Notes: generated by a model from the letters alone, not told the origin. A stretch of DNA of 64,000 bases from Ketobacter sp. (GCF_003671495.1 NZ_RCHN01000034.1:1-64000); one strand, 5' to 3'. Counted from the stretch's first letter, positions 17,926 through 26,723 are shown. A program made the numbers and translations.

Positions 17926-18705
17926 TCACTCATTGTGATAAAGAAATTCTTCTGCATGCTTACCCAGCAACAACCTTCTAGTAGTAAAAAAACTAGGCCA
18001 CTTTTTCCTGAACCATCTTTCCGCTAGCTTAGAATGGAAATCTGCATCTCCACTCATTCTTGCTTTCTTAATTTCCCGATTATACGACTTCAAAACTTCC
18101 CGCCGGTGAGATTTGAGCCTTTCACAATTCAGATTCAATATTTTGAGCGTATTGTCGACCAAATCATAACGCTCATCCTCCATAGTGAGAAACTCTGCGA
18201 CTCCAAGCTCACCAGTACCCTTATTAAACGAAAAAAGACATGGGCATTCCAACATGTCTAAGGGGTTCAGCAATTGGCCTTCGGGAGGAATCAGTATTTT
18301 TCGCAAAGTATCCAAATAATTTTTATGTGCATCACAGCTTAAGTTCGCTGGAGTTGGATATAATTTTTTATCTGCTTGCTCTCCTCCAGCGCAAACAACA
18401 AAAACATTATTCCAATCCAAGCTCCAGTTTTTTTCGGCGTTGCTGGTATCACACTTTGGATGAAAGTGTTCGATTTTTGGTCTAGGAAAACTTTCGACAT
18501 TTAGTTCCAATTCACAATAGCCACAAATAAACCCTTGATCTCCCAAGGCCCGCATTAATATCTCTTTATACGAATTGCCAGCATTCTCCGCTCTGAAAGA
18601 GTCCCAGTTTTCATTAGGATTTCTACCTGCAAATTCAGTCAACGCGTTTGGACCAGGGGACTTAAATATCTTTTTCAATTCCCATTTCCCATTCTCGGTT
18701 TTCAA
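17926..18705 (-). CDS. ptuB: Retron effector: PtuB-like HNH endonuclease
   Basis: 259 residues with an HNH fold: paired cysteines CGYC (61-64), the catalytic-type IEHFHPK (78-84), NVFVVC (100-105) and a later SCDAH. This matches PtuB-type nucleases found in Septu systems and in Ec78-type retrons, where the protein is held with PtuA and cleaves nucleic acid once the retron DNA is lost or altered. The listed start is TTG, 44 bp inside the 3' end of the ATPase gene; an in-frame TTG at 18678 preceded by GGGA is an alternative. AT-rich, as are the two genes upstream. Confidence 0.85.
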   Translation of the reverse strand: MKTENGKWELKKIFKSPGPNALTEFAGRNPNENWDSFRAENAGNSYKEILMRALGDQGFICGYCELELNVESFPRPKIEHFHPKCDTSNAEKNWSLDWNNVFVVCAGGEQADKKLYPTPANLSCDAHKNYLDTLRKILIPPEGQLLNPLDMLECPCLFSFNKGTGELGVAEFLTMEDERYDLVDNTLKILNLNCERLKSHRREVLKSYNREIKKARMSGDADFHSKLAERWFRKKWPSFFTTRRLLLGKHAEEFLYHNE

Positions 18706-20287
18706 TATACAGATCGAGCTCTGTCAATTCAGGCTCTTCACCATTAAAAGCTGCATCCAACTTCCTTCGTAACTTCACAGCTTCTTCTTCACCCCACTTG
18801 TCTTTGTAAACCAAATCTCTATATTCTTTCAGGTCTCTCACATTCTCATCATCAACTGGCCGAGGGTCTACACCCAGCACCCTTTTTAATAATCGCGCAG
18901 AGTCTGCACCCTTTGTACCATGAGGGGCGCTATAAATTTTGCCATTATCAAGAACCCGTATGGATTCTGAATCAACGGTCGTGAGAACCTGAGGGCTATG
19001 TGTTGTTACAATAAATTGAATATTGGGAAATGTAGATGTCAGTTTAGGGATGATCTGTTGCTGCCATTCGGGGTGAAGATGCAAATCTATTTCATCAATT
19101 AATACAACACCGCCTCCTTCTAAAGGGCTGCTATGACCTGGATTTAACAACACTAAGCGACGCGAAATATCGGCAACCAAAGCCAACATTGACTTTTCAC
19201 CCTGAGACAGCTGAAGGACACTTAAATTAGTTCCATTCTTATCTATCCGCATATCGAGTGTTGGCTCTCGTTGAATTCTCAAATTTCCAACGCCTGGAAG
19301 GAAGGCATATATTGCATCACATACTGTGCTTAGAATTTTTTCCGCTTTGAGCTTTCCATCTTCACCCAAACCCGATCGCAATGATTCTAACTGACTCTTC
19401 AAAGTGAGAAGTGCTTCGCCAGATTCATCTTTAGCTGCATCCGGATCATCATTCACTCTTTCATCAAATGCCTTCTTTACTTTTGATACAAGCAACTCCA
19501 GCTCACGCGAAGTATTGGCATTTTTTATATCATCCAACTCTTTAAACCATGAAAAGAACAACTTAAAATCCGCCGCACCATTCAAGGAACCCTTTAACCC
19601 GCTGACCTTTGAGCTTCGCGTCCAATTTGATATTTGCCCAAACTGCCCTATATCCTTCGACTTTATCTCGGTAGCCCGCTCAACTGAATAACAGGCCAAA
19701 ATTGGCAACCCAAATCCACTATTTTTATCACTGGCCAGTTTATACATATCGGCCAGTAGATTAATTTCTGTTAACGAATTTTTCCTTGATGTATTGCTTC
19801 CCTCAATCGCTCTGGACATTTCGAGTTCAAACGTAGTACCACAGGAGATAGAAAAACGGACGATGACCGATGTATATTCTGACGAAATCTTGATATCGGA
19901 TTCTTCTATTAGGTCCCCAGTACCTCCTTGAGTGGAAACCCTTTTGGCCAACCAACTCATACCTTTTTGCAAGGCATCAAGAATTGCAGTCTTCCCCGCA
20001 CCATTAACGCCCACAATAGCTGTAAGCTTACCGGAGTCTTTGTCATTAAAATGAATGGTTTCGGATTCAAAACCCCGAAAGCTAACCATCTTCATAGATT
20101 CAATGGTCAGCTCGCCGCTATCAAACAGGGATAACGCACTCTCTGCATAGTAGTTAGCTTTTTCAGAGTCTTTTTCGACATACTTTCCCTCTCTGTAATA
20201 CTCGTAAAGCTGGAAAGTGGATTTGAGCTCACCAGAAGAAGCCCTTCTTTCCAGTGCTCTGATTGAACTATTCTTACGAGCATTCAT
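18662..20287 (-). CDS. ptuA: Retron effector: PtuA-like AAA/ABC-type ATPase
   Basis: 541 residues. Residues about 15-55 look like a Sel1/TPR-like helical repeat (FQLYEYYREGKYVEKDSEKA). Then comes an SMC/ABC-type ATPase: Walker A GVNGAGKT (93-100), signature LSQGEKS (360-366), Walker B VVLIDEID (394-401) and the H-loop TTHSPQ (428-433). The region between (about 205-330) is helical, with a probable coiled coil. This is the overlapping-AAA architecture of PtuA in Septu and type I-A retrons. It overlaps the reverse transcriptase gene by 4 bp and ptuB by 44 bp, so the three are translationally linked. Confidence 0.88.
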   Translation of the reverse strand: MNARKNSSIRALERRASSGELKSTFQLYEYYREGKYVEKDSEKANYYAESALSLFDSGELTIESMKMVSFRGFESETIHFNDKDSGKLTAIVGVNGAGKTAILDALQKGMSWLAKRVSTQGGTGDLIEESDIKISSEYTSVIVRFSISCGTTFELEMSRAIEGSNTSRKNSLTEINLLADMYKLASDKNSGFGLPILACYSVERATEIKSKDIGQFGQISNWTRSSKVSGLKGSLNGAADFKLFFSWFKELDDIKNANTSRELELLVSKVKKAFDERVNDDPDAAKDESGEALLTLKSQLESLRSGLGEDGKLKAEKILSTVCDAIYAFLPGVGNLRIQREPTLDMRIDKNGTNLSVLQLSQGEKSMLALVADISRRLVLLNPGHSSPLEGGGVVLIDEIDLHLHPEWQQQIIPKLTSTFPNIQFIVTTHSPQVLTTVDSESIRVLDNGKIYSAPHGTKGADSARLLKRVLGVDPRPVDDENVRDLKEYRDLVYKDKWGEEEAVKLRRKLDAAFNGEEPELTELDLYIENREWEMGIEKDI

Positions 20288-21219
20288 TTCACACCCTTGA
20301 TTAGCTGATCCATAGTTTGAGGAGAGTATTTCTTAGACATTCGCTTGACGAACACCGGCTCTATGTCATTCGCATACGCAATCAGACCCTGCAAATAACT
20401 CAGGTCTTCAGCAGGAAGTTTTCCAAGGGAATACTGGTGTATTAAACTTGAAATAAATCGCTTTCTCTGACGGCCTATGGAAAGCTGGCCATCATTAGTT
20501 AATGTCACCCCTGTTACGTGCCGATTGTGTGCCTTCGACGAAAATACAGTTTTGGTTTCGTTTATGGCGATATATCCTAAAAGATGCTTTTCAAGCAATT
20601 CTTTAACTAGTGAAGTCAAATCAAAAAGCGCTCCCTTTACATTCGTTGAAAATGTTAAATCATCTGCATATCGGGAATACCTAACACCTTTTGATTTACA
20701 TTTTGCAGCCATCTCTTGATCGAACTGAAACATAATAAAATTTGAAATTAGTGGCGAACTTGGAGCACCTATACTCAATACCAGCTTCCCAGAACTCGAC
20801 TTACTTGGCCGCCAGAACAAAAGCCGGCTCATTAAAAATTCGTCTTCTTCTGAAAATTCGATAGCGTTCTTTTTTAGAGTAATGAACAGAAGCTCAGGAA
20901 CAATGCTTAGGAAAAAGTTTTGGAAGTCCATCTTCAGTAGATATCGCCCATTCATATGATATTGGGCGTTATCTTTGATGCCTAAACCTTTTCTATATGC
21001 AAATGCAGATTCATGAACAGGGAGAATTGTTGATAGGTGATTAGATAACAATCTTTGCACTAATTTGAGCTTCTTTGCCGGATGAGCAATCGTTCTTTTG
21101 CCAGAAGTTCTTTTGGGTATGCTGTAGACTTTGTAGCGATTAGGAGCCGAAGACGAAAAGGTAATTATTTCTTGATTAGATATGGATAACGAAGTTGATA
21201 AGAAATGCGCCAAATGCAT
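20284..21219 (-). CDS. Retron reverse transcriptase
   Basis: 311 residues starting at the ATG at 21219. An upstream in-frame ATG at 21300 would make 338 residues, but those extra codons lie inside the msd stem-loop, so the shorter start is preferred. Hallmarks: NAQYH (retron NAXXH motif, 84-88), motif A KMDFQNFF (D98), YADD catalytic box (184-187) and the retron VTG motif (235-237). It copies part of the adjacent msr-msd RNA into a branched RNA-DNA molecule that keeps the PtuA/PtuB effector silent. Its stop overlaps the ptuA start by 4 bp. Low GC indicates horizontal origin. Confidence 0.93.
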   Translation of the reverse strand: MHLAHFLSTSLSISNQEIITFSSSAPNRYKVYSIPKRTSGKRTIAHPAKKLKLVQRLLSNHLSTILPVHESAFAYRKGLGIKDNAQYHMNGRYLLKMDFQNFFLSIVPELLFITLKKNAIEFSEEDEFLMSRLLFWRPSKSSSGKLVLSIGAPSSPLISNFIMFQFDQEMAAKCKSKGVRYSRYADDLTFSTNVKGALFDLTSLVKELLEKHLLGYIAINETKTVFSSKAHNRHVTGVTLTNDGQLSIGRQRKRFISSLIHQYSLGKLPAEDLSYLQGLIAYANDIEPVFVKRMSKKYSPQTMDQLIKGVK

Positions 21220-21240
21220 GGAAATTCCAACACTAAATTT

Positions 21241-21421
21241 GCCCTTTACTAAGATGCCGCGGAAGATGATTTTATATTTTCTCCGCGACTGGAGCTGCAA
21301 AGCGAAAGGAGTGGGGAAAATATAAAATCATCTTCCGCAACAGCAATGCCACGCAATAATTTTGAGTCTGGCTAAACGCCCGACTAGACTAGATTCTTGG
21401 TAGTCTAAAACGCTAAAGGGC
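21241..21421 (-). ncRNA. Retron msr-msd non-coding RNA
   Basis: Read on the minus strand. a1 is GCCCTTTA (21414-21421) and a2 its exact complement TAAAGGGC (21241-21248). Directly after a1 comes the TTAGCG context seen at the branch site of other retrons, so the 2'-5' branching G is predicted at 21413. An msr hairpin AGACTA-N9-TAGTCT follows (about 21386-21406). The msd is a 23-bp perfect stem (21316-21338 with 21259-21281) enclosing 34 nt (21282-21315). The reverse transcriptase ATG is 21 nt beyond a2. This order, a1-msr-msd-a2-RT, is the canonical retron layout. Confidence 0.88.
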
Positions 21422-21995
21422 TTTCTTAGCTTATTACAGATATGGCCTTTAATCAACAAAATCAATAATTAAGGGCCTCATTTGGTATTTGAACCTTAGC
21501 CAACGTGCAAACTAGCCCAACTAATTCATCGCCCCAATAAAAGGTATTTTCTGTTGGCTTAAGTTTCGTGCTAGAGACATCACCACCCAAGCCAGAAAAC
21601 CACAAAAACAACAACAAATACAATAACAAATTGACACTCCAGCACTCAGAAAACAACTTAGCGTTAGCGTCGGATTTCAAACCTGCACCACCAACGACCC
21701 AACCCCGAAGTCACTACCCCAATCGAAAACTGCAATCCAATATGCACCCGTGAAAGTAGCTTCGCAGTCATCCCCAGAGACATGGTGCATAGGGCCGCAC
21801 GAACGCTTATGAAAACGTCGGGACTTTCTAGGCCGACTCTTGAAAGAGCTGCGCAACGCTGTCTGGCTAGAAATTTTTATTAAAAACAATAAGATATGGT
21901 TATACACTGCCATTTCATGGTTAACATAAATCATATAATGGCAGTTTTTGCCACTTTATGCTTTATCATACGACAGGGAAAATAGGAGGAACAGA
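21422..21995. other. AT-rich interval between the retron and tRNA-Leu
   Basis: No convincing gene. Two short minus-strand frames (21677-21934, 85 codons; 21462-21680, 72 codons with a hydrophobic segment and TTG start) abut with a 4-bp overlap but lack ribosome sites and recognisable homology. The interval holds the retron promoter (21431-21459), an inverted repeat around its -35 box (21444-21453 with 21468-21477), and a 9-bp hairpin ACTGCCATT / AATGGCAGT (21906-21945) followed by T5 on the plus strand. No integrase gene or remnant was found. Confidence 0.5.
21431..21459 (-). promoter_or_regulatory. Predicted retron promoter
   Basis: Minus strand: -35 TTGTTG (21454-21459), 17-bp spacer, -10 TAATAA (21431-21436). 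The expected start of transcription, about 7 nt downstream near 21424, falls just before a1, which independently supports the proposed 5' end of the retron RNA. Confidence 0.65.
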
Positions 21996-22080
<85 letters not shown>

Positions 22081-22099
22081 ATGATGTTGAGAGGCGCGC

Positions 22100-22128
22100 A
22101 TTCTAGCAAGTTTTCCGGCGATGTGAAA
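22100..22128 (-). promoter_or_regulatory. tRNA-Leu promoter
   Basis: Minus strand: TTTCAC (22123-22128), 17-bp spacer, TAGAAT (22100-22105), then the GC-rich discriminator GCGCGCC, usual for stable RNA genes under stringent control. It is about 20 bp upstream of the tRNA 5' end. Confidence 0.65.
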
Positions 22129-22167
22129 CGCTTTTGCGGAGCACGAACAGAGGGGTGTTTAGACCGT

Positions 22168-23310
22168 TTACGCGCTCTCGATCTGCGACAGGAGAGCCGC
22201 CCGCTGTTCCACCGACAGGGCTTGCCACAAGGGCAGTAAACGCTGCATGGCCAGGGGAATTTGATCTTCGATGGCCTCCGCGCCTTCCGCCGTGAGAGTC
22301 GCCAACAGGCCATCAAGGGAAAAGTCAGTGACATCCTGCAGCCCACTGTCCTTGACCCGGTCAGCGGATTCAATCAAGGCGTGCACCCGGTTACCACCGG
22401 CAGAGGCCGCTTGCTGCAACGCCTGCTCGGTTTTCGCCATGCACTGGGCGTACAGGTCGGAGCCCTTGTCACCGGGCACATAGAGCCCGATGGACACGCT
22501 GATTTCCAGTACCTCGCCCCGTAACTTGGCTTTAAAGCCGGCGATGGTCTGGCAGATTCTTTCCGCCAGACGGGATGCGCCATCCGGGCCGGCAGTGGGC
22601 AGGGAAATGGCAAAGCGCGACAGGCCAATGCGGCCAACCCCGTCTTCCTTGCGCACATTTTTAAGCAGCACTTTCGAGATCTGTTGAACCAGGCTGTCGG
22701 CCCCCTTGCGGCCGATCTTAAGGAACAGGTCGTTGAAGCGATCCACTTCCACCAGCATCACGGCGATATCGTGATTATGGCGGGCCACAAAGGACAGGTC
22801 TTTTTCCAGGTGTTCCTTGAAGCTGCGTTCATTGCTGAGGCCGGTCAGGGTGTCTACACTGGCCACTTCCTGCAACGTTCGGGTGTTGCGCTGGTAGGTG
22901 GCATGGGCATGGGCCCGGGCTTTCAGGTCAGTAGAGTTGAACGGCTTGGTGATGAAATCCGTCGCGCCCTGCTGCAGGGCCTGTTCCTTGGCTTCATCAT
23001 CGTTCTCAGCGCCGGTGACCACGATCACCGGCAGGTTTCGAATGCCTTCATCCTGGGAGGTACGGATGGCTTCCAGCAACTGATAGCCGTTCATCTTCGG
23101 CATGTTGAGGTCGGTGAACACCACCTGGATGCTGGAATCGTCGTGAATCATATCCAGGCCCTGTTGGCCATCCTCAGCCACCACCACATCGAAGTCCGCC
23201 CCCAGCATCTTGACGGCGGACTTTCTCATCACCTTGGAATCATCGATGAGCAGGATTCGGGTTTGGCTCTCAGAATCGGCATCCATCTGATTTTCGACGG
23301 CTTCGGACAT
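22168..23310 (-). CDS. Response regulator with degenerate GGDEF domain
   Basis: 380 residues. An N-terminal receiver domain (about 16-135) has the acidic pair LLIDDSKVMR, the phospho-acceptor aspartate in VFTDLNMPKMNG, and the conserved Thr and Lys in VVTGAE and ITKPF. A diguanylate cyclase-like domain follows (DTLTGLSNERSF...), but the GGDEF signature is replaced by GLSRF, so synthesis of cyclic di-GMP is unlikely. The protein may instead act by binding. No histidine kinase is adjacent. It is transcribed alone toward tRNA-Leu. Confidence 0.9.
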   Translation of the reverse strand: MSEAVENQMDADSESQTRILLIDDSKVMRKSAVKMLGADFDVVVAEDGQQGLDMIHDDSSIQVVFTDLNMPKMNGYQLLEAIRTSQDEGIRNLPVIVVTGAENDDEAKEQALQQGATDFITKPFNSTDLKARAHAHATYQRNTRTLQEVASVDTLTGLSNERSFKEHLEKDLSFVARHNHDIAVMLVEVDRFNDLFLKIGRKGADSLVQQISKVLLKNVRKEDGVGRIGLSRFAISLPTAGPDGASRLAERICQTIAGFKAKLRGEVLEISVSIGLYVPGDKGSDLYAQCMAKTEQALQQAASAGGNRVHALIESADRVKDSGLQDVTDFSLDGLLATLTAEGAEAIEDQIPLAMQRLLPLWQALSVEQRAALLSQIESA

Positions 23311-23431
23311 GGATTTAGGGCTCCCGGCGGAACGAAAGGATTACCTTCACTATAGACAGTAATGGACCTTTGGGTAGATTAACCGAGTTAGGAACCCATG
23401 ACATCTGAGAAGCTGATCACAGTTCAGGCAC

Positions 23432-24211
23432 TCAGGTGCCGGAAGCGCCGCTCATCAATGCACCCACTTCTTTATCCAGCTTTTCCAGACGCCCGTTAAG
23501 CTGGCTGCGATGGGCATCAATGGCTTTGATGGCCACTTCCAGGCTGGTGATCCGGTCATCAAAATCCGCGGCATTGCCCAGGATGGATTTCATCTGTTGC
23601 AGGTCTTTCTTCAACGTCTCCGAAGTCTTGGCCAGGGTCGCACTGCTTTCCTTGATCTCACCCAGTTGCTTTTTCAACGCTGCGTGCTGTTCCTCAGAGG
23701 CACTGACCTTTTTGCTGAGACTGCCAATGGAACTGCTGCTGGACTTCAACTCGCCCTGCAACGCCTTCACATCCTTGACCAAGCCTTCAATTTCGGGGCG
23801 GTTCTTTTTGTTGGAGAGATCCCACAGCTTGCGCACCTCGCTGTCCAGCAATTTGATATCGGCCACCATCTGGTCGCCGGATTTGCTGAGAGTGTTGTCC
23901 CGGTTTTCCAGGTTCGACTGCAGCTGGGACAACGCCTGCTCCGCGGTTGCCAGATTGGCGGTGGAGGCTTTCAGGCTGCTTTGCAGGCGCTCGATTTTGT
24001 CCCACAGGAACCAGCCGCCCCCGGCACTGAACACGATCAACACGATTAAAACAGACCATAGTCCTGCCTGGCTGGATGGGGCTGCACCGGCTGCCGGGCG
24101 GGAAGGTTTCGGGGAATGGGTTTTCGCGGGTTTGCCCCGAGAGCTCTGTCGTTGTGCCAACTCATCGCGGGCAGGCTTCATACTGAGGTCGCCGAGCGGA
24201 TCATTCGTCAT
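23432..24211 (-). CDS. Single-pass membrane protein with long coiled coil
   Basis: 259 residues, family not recognised. A basic, proline-rich cytoplasmic N-terminus (about 1-48) precedes one membrane segment (LWSVLIVLIVFSAGGGWFLW, about 51-70). A periplasmic region rich in Leu, Lys, Glu and Ser follows (about 75-250), predicted as extended coiled coil. The topology recalls cell-envelope scaffold proteins, but no specific function can be assigned. Its reverse strand also reads open for almost 300 codons, which is a mirror of the low-complexity codons. Confidence 0.85.
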   Translation of the reverse strand: MTNDPLGDLSMKPARDELAQRQSSRGKPAKTHSPKPSRPAAGAAPSSQAGLWSVLIVLIVFSAGGGWFLWDKIERLQSSLKASTANLATAEQALSQLQSNLENRDNTLSKSGDQMVADIKLLDSEVRKLWDLSNKKNRPEIEGLVKDVKALQGELKSSSSSIGSLSKKVSASEEQHAALKKQLGEIKESSATLAKTSETLKKDLQQMKSILGNAADFDDRITSLEVAIKAIDAHRSQLNGRLEKLDKEVGALMSGASGT

Positions 24212-24273
24212 GTTTTGGATATCCAGTGGTCTTGAACATGGCGGACATTATACAGATATATCCGCTCTCTCTC

Positions 24274-25272
24274 CTAGGCTGATCGGCTATTCCACCATTG
24301 GGCAAACGCCGCCAGGGTTTCGCTGATGTCGGTTTGGGGCTCATAGTCCAGCTTGCGGCGGGCACGCTCGATGTTCAGGGTGAAGGAATTGCCCATGACG
24401 GCGACCTTGTGGCGCATCAGGTCGGGCTCCTGCTCCGAGCGCCGCAACCGGTAGAACGCCTCCACCGCGGACGCCAGGGTAAACGCCACGCCATAGGTTA
24501 CCTTGCGGGTGACCGTGGGCAAGCCCACCTGCGGCATCAGCTGGTTCACCAGATCCCAAAAGTTCACCGCCTGGGGGTCACTCAGGTTATAGACATCACC
24601 ACAGACATCATCGGGGCCGAACACGGCGCAATCCAACCCCAACATCAGATTGCCGATGCTGGTCATACTGATGATGTTGCGGCCTTCCCCCACCTGGGTC
24701 AGGCGTCCGGCCTGATGGCTGCGGATCAGTCTGGGCAGAATGCTGTGATCGCCGGGCCCCACCACAAAACGGGGCCGCAGCGACAGGGTTTTCATCTGTT
24801 CGCTGTGAGCGCGCATGACCCGGGTTTCCGCCTGGTATTTGGTGCGGGCGTAATGATCGGCAAATCGCGGCGGCAGAAAATCTTCTGTCACGTTAAGGTG
24901 GTCATTGAAATCGAAGTAGACACTGGGCGTGCCCAGATTCACAAACCGCTGCACTCCGGCATCCACTGCGGCTGCCAGCACATGCTCCGTGGACTGGACA
25001 TTGGCATGGTAGTAATCCACGTACTCGCCCCACACACCGGAGCGGCCGGCGCAATGCACTACCACATCCATATCCTTGCAGATGAGCTTGACCAGGGGCA
25101 CGTCCTGCAAATCTCCGCGGTAATAATGGGCGCCGGTGGCGGCTGCCAGTTGATTGCCCAACACCAGGTTGCGACCGCTGAAAAATACTTTCACGTCCGG
25201 CCGGGTCTGGCTCAGGTGGCGCACATAATGGCTGCCGATAAAACCGGTGCCCCCGGTGATCAGAATTTTCAT
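24274..25272 (-). CDS. Extended SDR-family NAD-dependent epimerase / 3-beta-HSD-like oxidoreductase
   Basis: 332 residues. The N-terminus [20 protein letters not shown] contains the Rossmann GGTGFIG motif at 7-13. The catalytic YxxxK is YARTK in DHYARTKYQAETRV, with a serine-rich strand upstream. It resembles NAD(P)-dependent 3-beta-hydroxysteroid dehydrogenase/isomerase-like proteins, but the substrate is uncertain. Its start overlaps the stop of the alpha/beta hydrolase gene by 4 bp, so the two are cotranscribed. Confidence 0.88.
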   Translation of the reverse strand: MKILITGGTGFIGSHYVRHLSQTRPDVKVFFSGRNLVLGNQLAAATGAHYYRGDLQDVPLVKLICKDMDVVVHCAGRSGVWGEYVDYYHANVQSTEHVLAAAVDAGVQRFVNLGTPSVYFDFNDHLNVTEDFLPPRFADHYARTKYQAETRVMRAHSEQMKTLSLRPRFVVGPGDHSILPRLIRSHQAGRLTQVGEGRNIISMTSIGNLMLGLDCAVFGPDDVCGDVYNLSDPQAVNFWDLVNQLMPQVGLPTVTRKVTYGVAFTLASAVEAFYRLRRSEQEPDLMRHKVAVMGNSFTLNIERARRKLDYEPQTDISETLAAFAQWWNSRSA

Positions 25273-26108
25273 TGCGAGGTTCCCGCCATAAACGAGAGCA
25301 ACAGGGACATGGTGCGCTGGTGATTGGGCATAAAGGGCAGAAAATCAAAGATCGGCCGCACGTGGCCATAACCCGCTTGCAGGTGCAGTTGTACCGGCTG
25401 CCCCACCGCCTGCGCCGCCTGCAACATCTGCTGGGCATTGCGAGAACCAATCACCTTGTCCCGATCACCGTGCAACATGAGGATCGGCACCTTGCCTTCA
25501 CCCACATAGTTGATGGGTTTGACCGCTTCGAAGCCCGGTTGTGCCGGCGCAAAGATATCGGAATACACCGGAGAAACCTCGGGCCGGAAACGGTACACAC
25601 CGGATAATCCGATGACCCCGCCGATATCGGCTTGCGCCAGCCCGGCCAGGGCCCGGTAACGTTCATCCAAAGCCACCATGCAGGCGATGTGAGCGCCGGC
25701 GGAATGCCCCATCAGGTAGAGCGGTGCCGCGCCGAATCCATAACGGGGTCCCTCCCGTCGCAACCAGGCAATGGCGTGGGCTACATCTTCTATGAACAGC
25801 GGATAGCGCACCGCCGGGTACAGGCGATAACCCACCACCGCGCAGGTGATGCCATAGGCTGCCATGGCCGAGCCCAGATAGGCATACTCCGCTTTATTGC
25901 CGGAATGCCAGCCACCGCCGTGCAGGAACACCATCTGGGTACCGCGCAGCGAATCCCGCGGCAGGTAAATATCCAGGGACTGCCCGGCATCCCGCCCGTA
26001 ATGCAGGTTCTGAATGACCTTGCCAGGGCGGTGGCCTGCCCAGCGCAAGCCGGTGAACAGGCCTTTGCGCAAGCTGGTTTGCACCCGATCCAGGGAATGT
26101 TTGATCAT
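25269..26108 (-). CDS. Alpha/beta hydrolase of the hormone-sensitive-lipase-like family
   Basis: 279 residues. An oxyanion-hole motif FLHGGGW and a nucleophile elbow GHSAGAHIA identify a carboxylesterase of the HSL/arylformamidase-like group. The acid and histidine are expected in LMLHGDRDKVIG and GYGHVRPIF. There is no signal peptide, so it is cytoplasmic. It is translationally coupled to the downstream SDR gene, suggesting successive steps on the same ester- or lactone-containing compound. Confidence 0.88.
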   Translation of the reverse strand: MIKHSLDRVQTSLRKGLFTGLRWAGHRPGKVIQNLHYGRDAGQSLDIYLPRDSLRGTQMVFLHGGGWHSGNKAEYAYLGSAMAAYGITCAVVGYRLYPAVRYPLFIEDVAHAIAWLRREGPRYGFGAAPLYLMGHSAGAHIACMVALDERYRALAGLAQADIGGVIGLSGVYRFRPEVSPVYSDIFAPAQPGFEAVKPINYVGEGKVPILMLHGDRDKVIGSRNAQQMLQAAQAVGQPVQLHLQAGYGHVRPIFDFLPFMPNHQRTMSLLLSFMAGTSQ

Positions 26109-26132
26109 GACGAGACAGGTTGTGGCGAATGT

Positions 26133-26723
26133 TCAGGGATTCGCAAAGACAAGGTTTTTTCCTTTCTTGTATTGCGGCGTCAACAGCCGGAGCTTTTTAT
26201 CGGAGGTAATCATATACGGAATGAACACCGAAAGGGTATCGGGATGGATATGATTCAGCTCCACCCGTATACCCGGCTGCGAGGTTTCAGTATCGGTGCG
26301 GGTGGCCAGATAATCCATGAAAAAGCCTGCCGCCCGTATACGACGCTCACTGGCCAACTGGTGGGTTTTTTTCACCAGGGATTCCATCGCGCGTTCAGGG
26401 TGACCGTCCCGCAATGAGACCGGTGTACCGATCAGGCGAATTTCATTATCGTGTCCCAGCATGGCAACAAAGGGAAAAAAAGTGCCCTGCTCCACCAATT
26501 CCGGCGCCAGCATGCGCAGCCCCTCATCCAGCAAAGTTTGCAGTTCCCGGCGGGCGATTTTGGAGGACACCGGCGGCTGACTGACACCGCCAGGCCCCGC
26601 ACTGGGCTCTGAGGCTTCGGTAGGATCCGGTGGCGGGCTTTCACCCATGGCCCCTTCAGCAGAGCACCAGGGCGATCCCAACAGCGCCAGCAGGGCAAAC
26701 AGTATGTATAGGTACGACCTCAC
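26133..26723 (-). CDS. Unrecognised secreted protein
   Basis: 196 residues. The N-terminal signal peptide YLYILFALLALLGSPWCSA ends near residue 22; a cysteine in this area does not form a convincing lipobox. A proline/serine-rich linker follows (about 25-50), then a folded domain with no motif I recognise. It lies 24 bp upstream of the esterase gene on the same strand and may be part of its operon. It is divergent from the GGDEF-EAL gene. Confidence 0.8.
   Translation of the reverse strand: MRSYLYILFALLALLGSPWCSAEGAMGESPPPDPTEASEPSAGPGGVSQPPVSSKIARRELQTLLDEGLRMLAPELVEQGTFFPFVAMLGHDNEIRLIGTPVSLRDGHPERAMESLVKKTHQLASERRIRAAGFFMDYLATRTDTETSQPGIRVELNHIHPDTLSVFIPYMITSDKKLRLLTPQYKKGKNLVFANP

Noticed and set aside
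21600-21680. GTTAGCG near 21663 as an integron attC core
   Set aside because: No matching RYYYAAC partner at a suitable distance and no integron integrase.
21462-21934. Two abutting small minus-strand frames between the retron and tRNA-Leu
   Set aside because: No ribosome sites, one TTG start, no homology recognised; kept only in the interval description. A real small membrane protein cannot be excluded.
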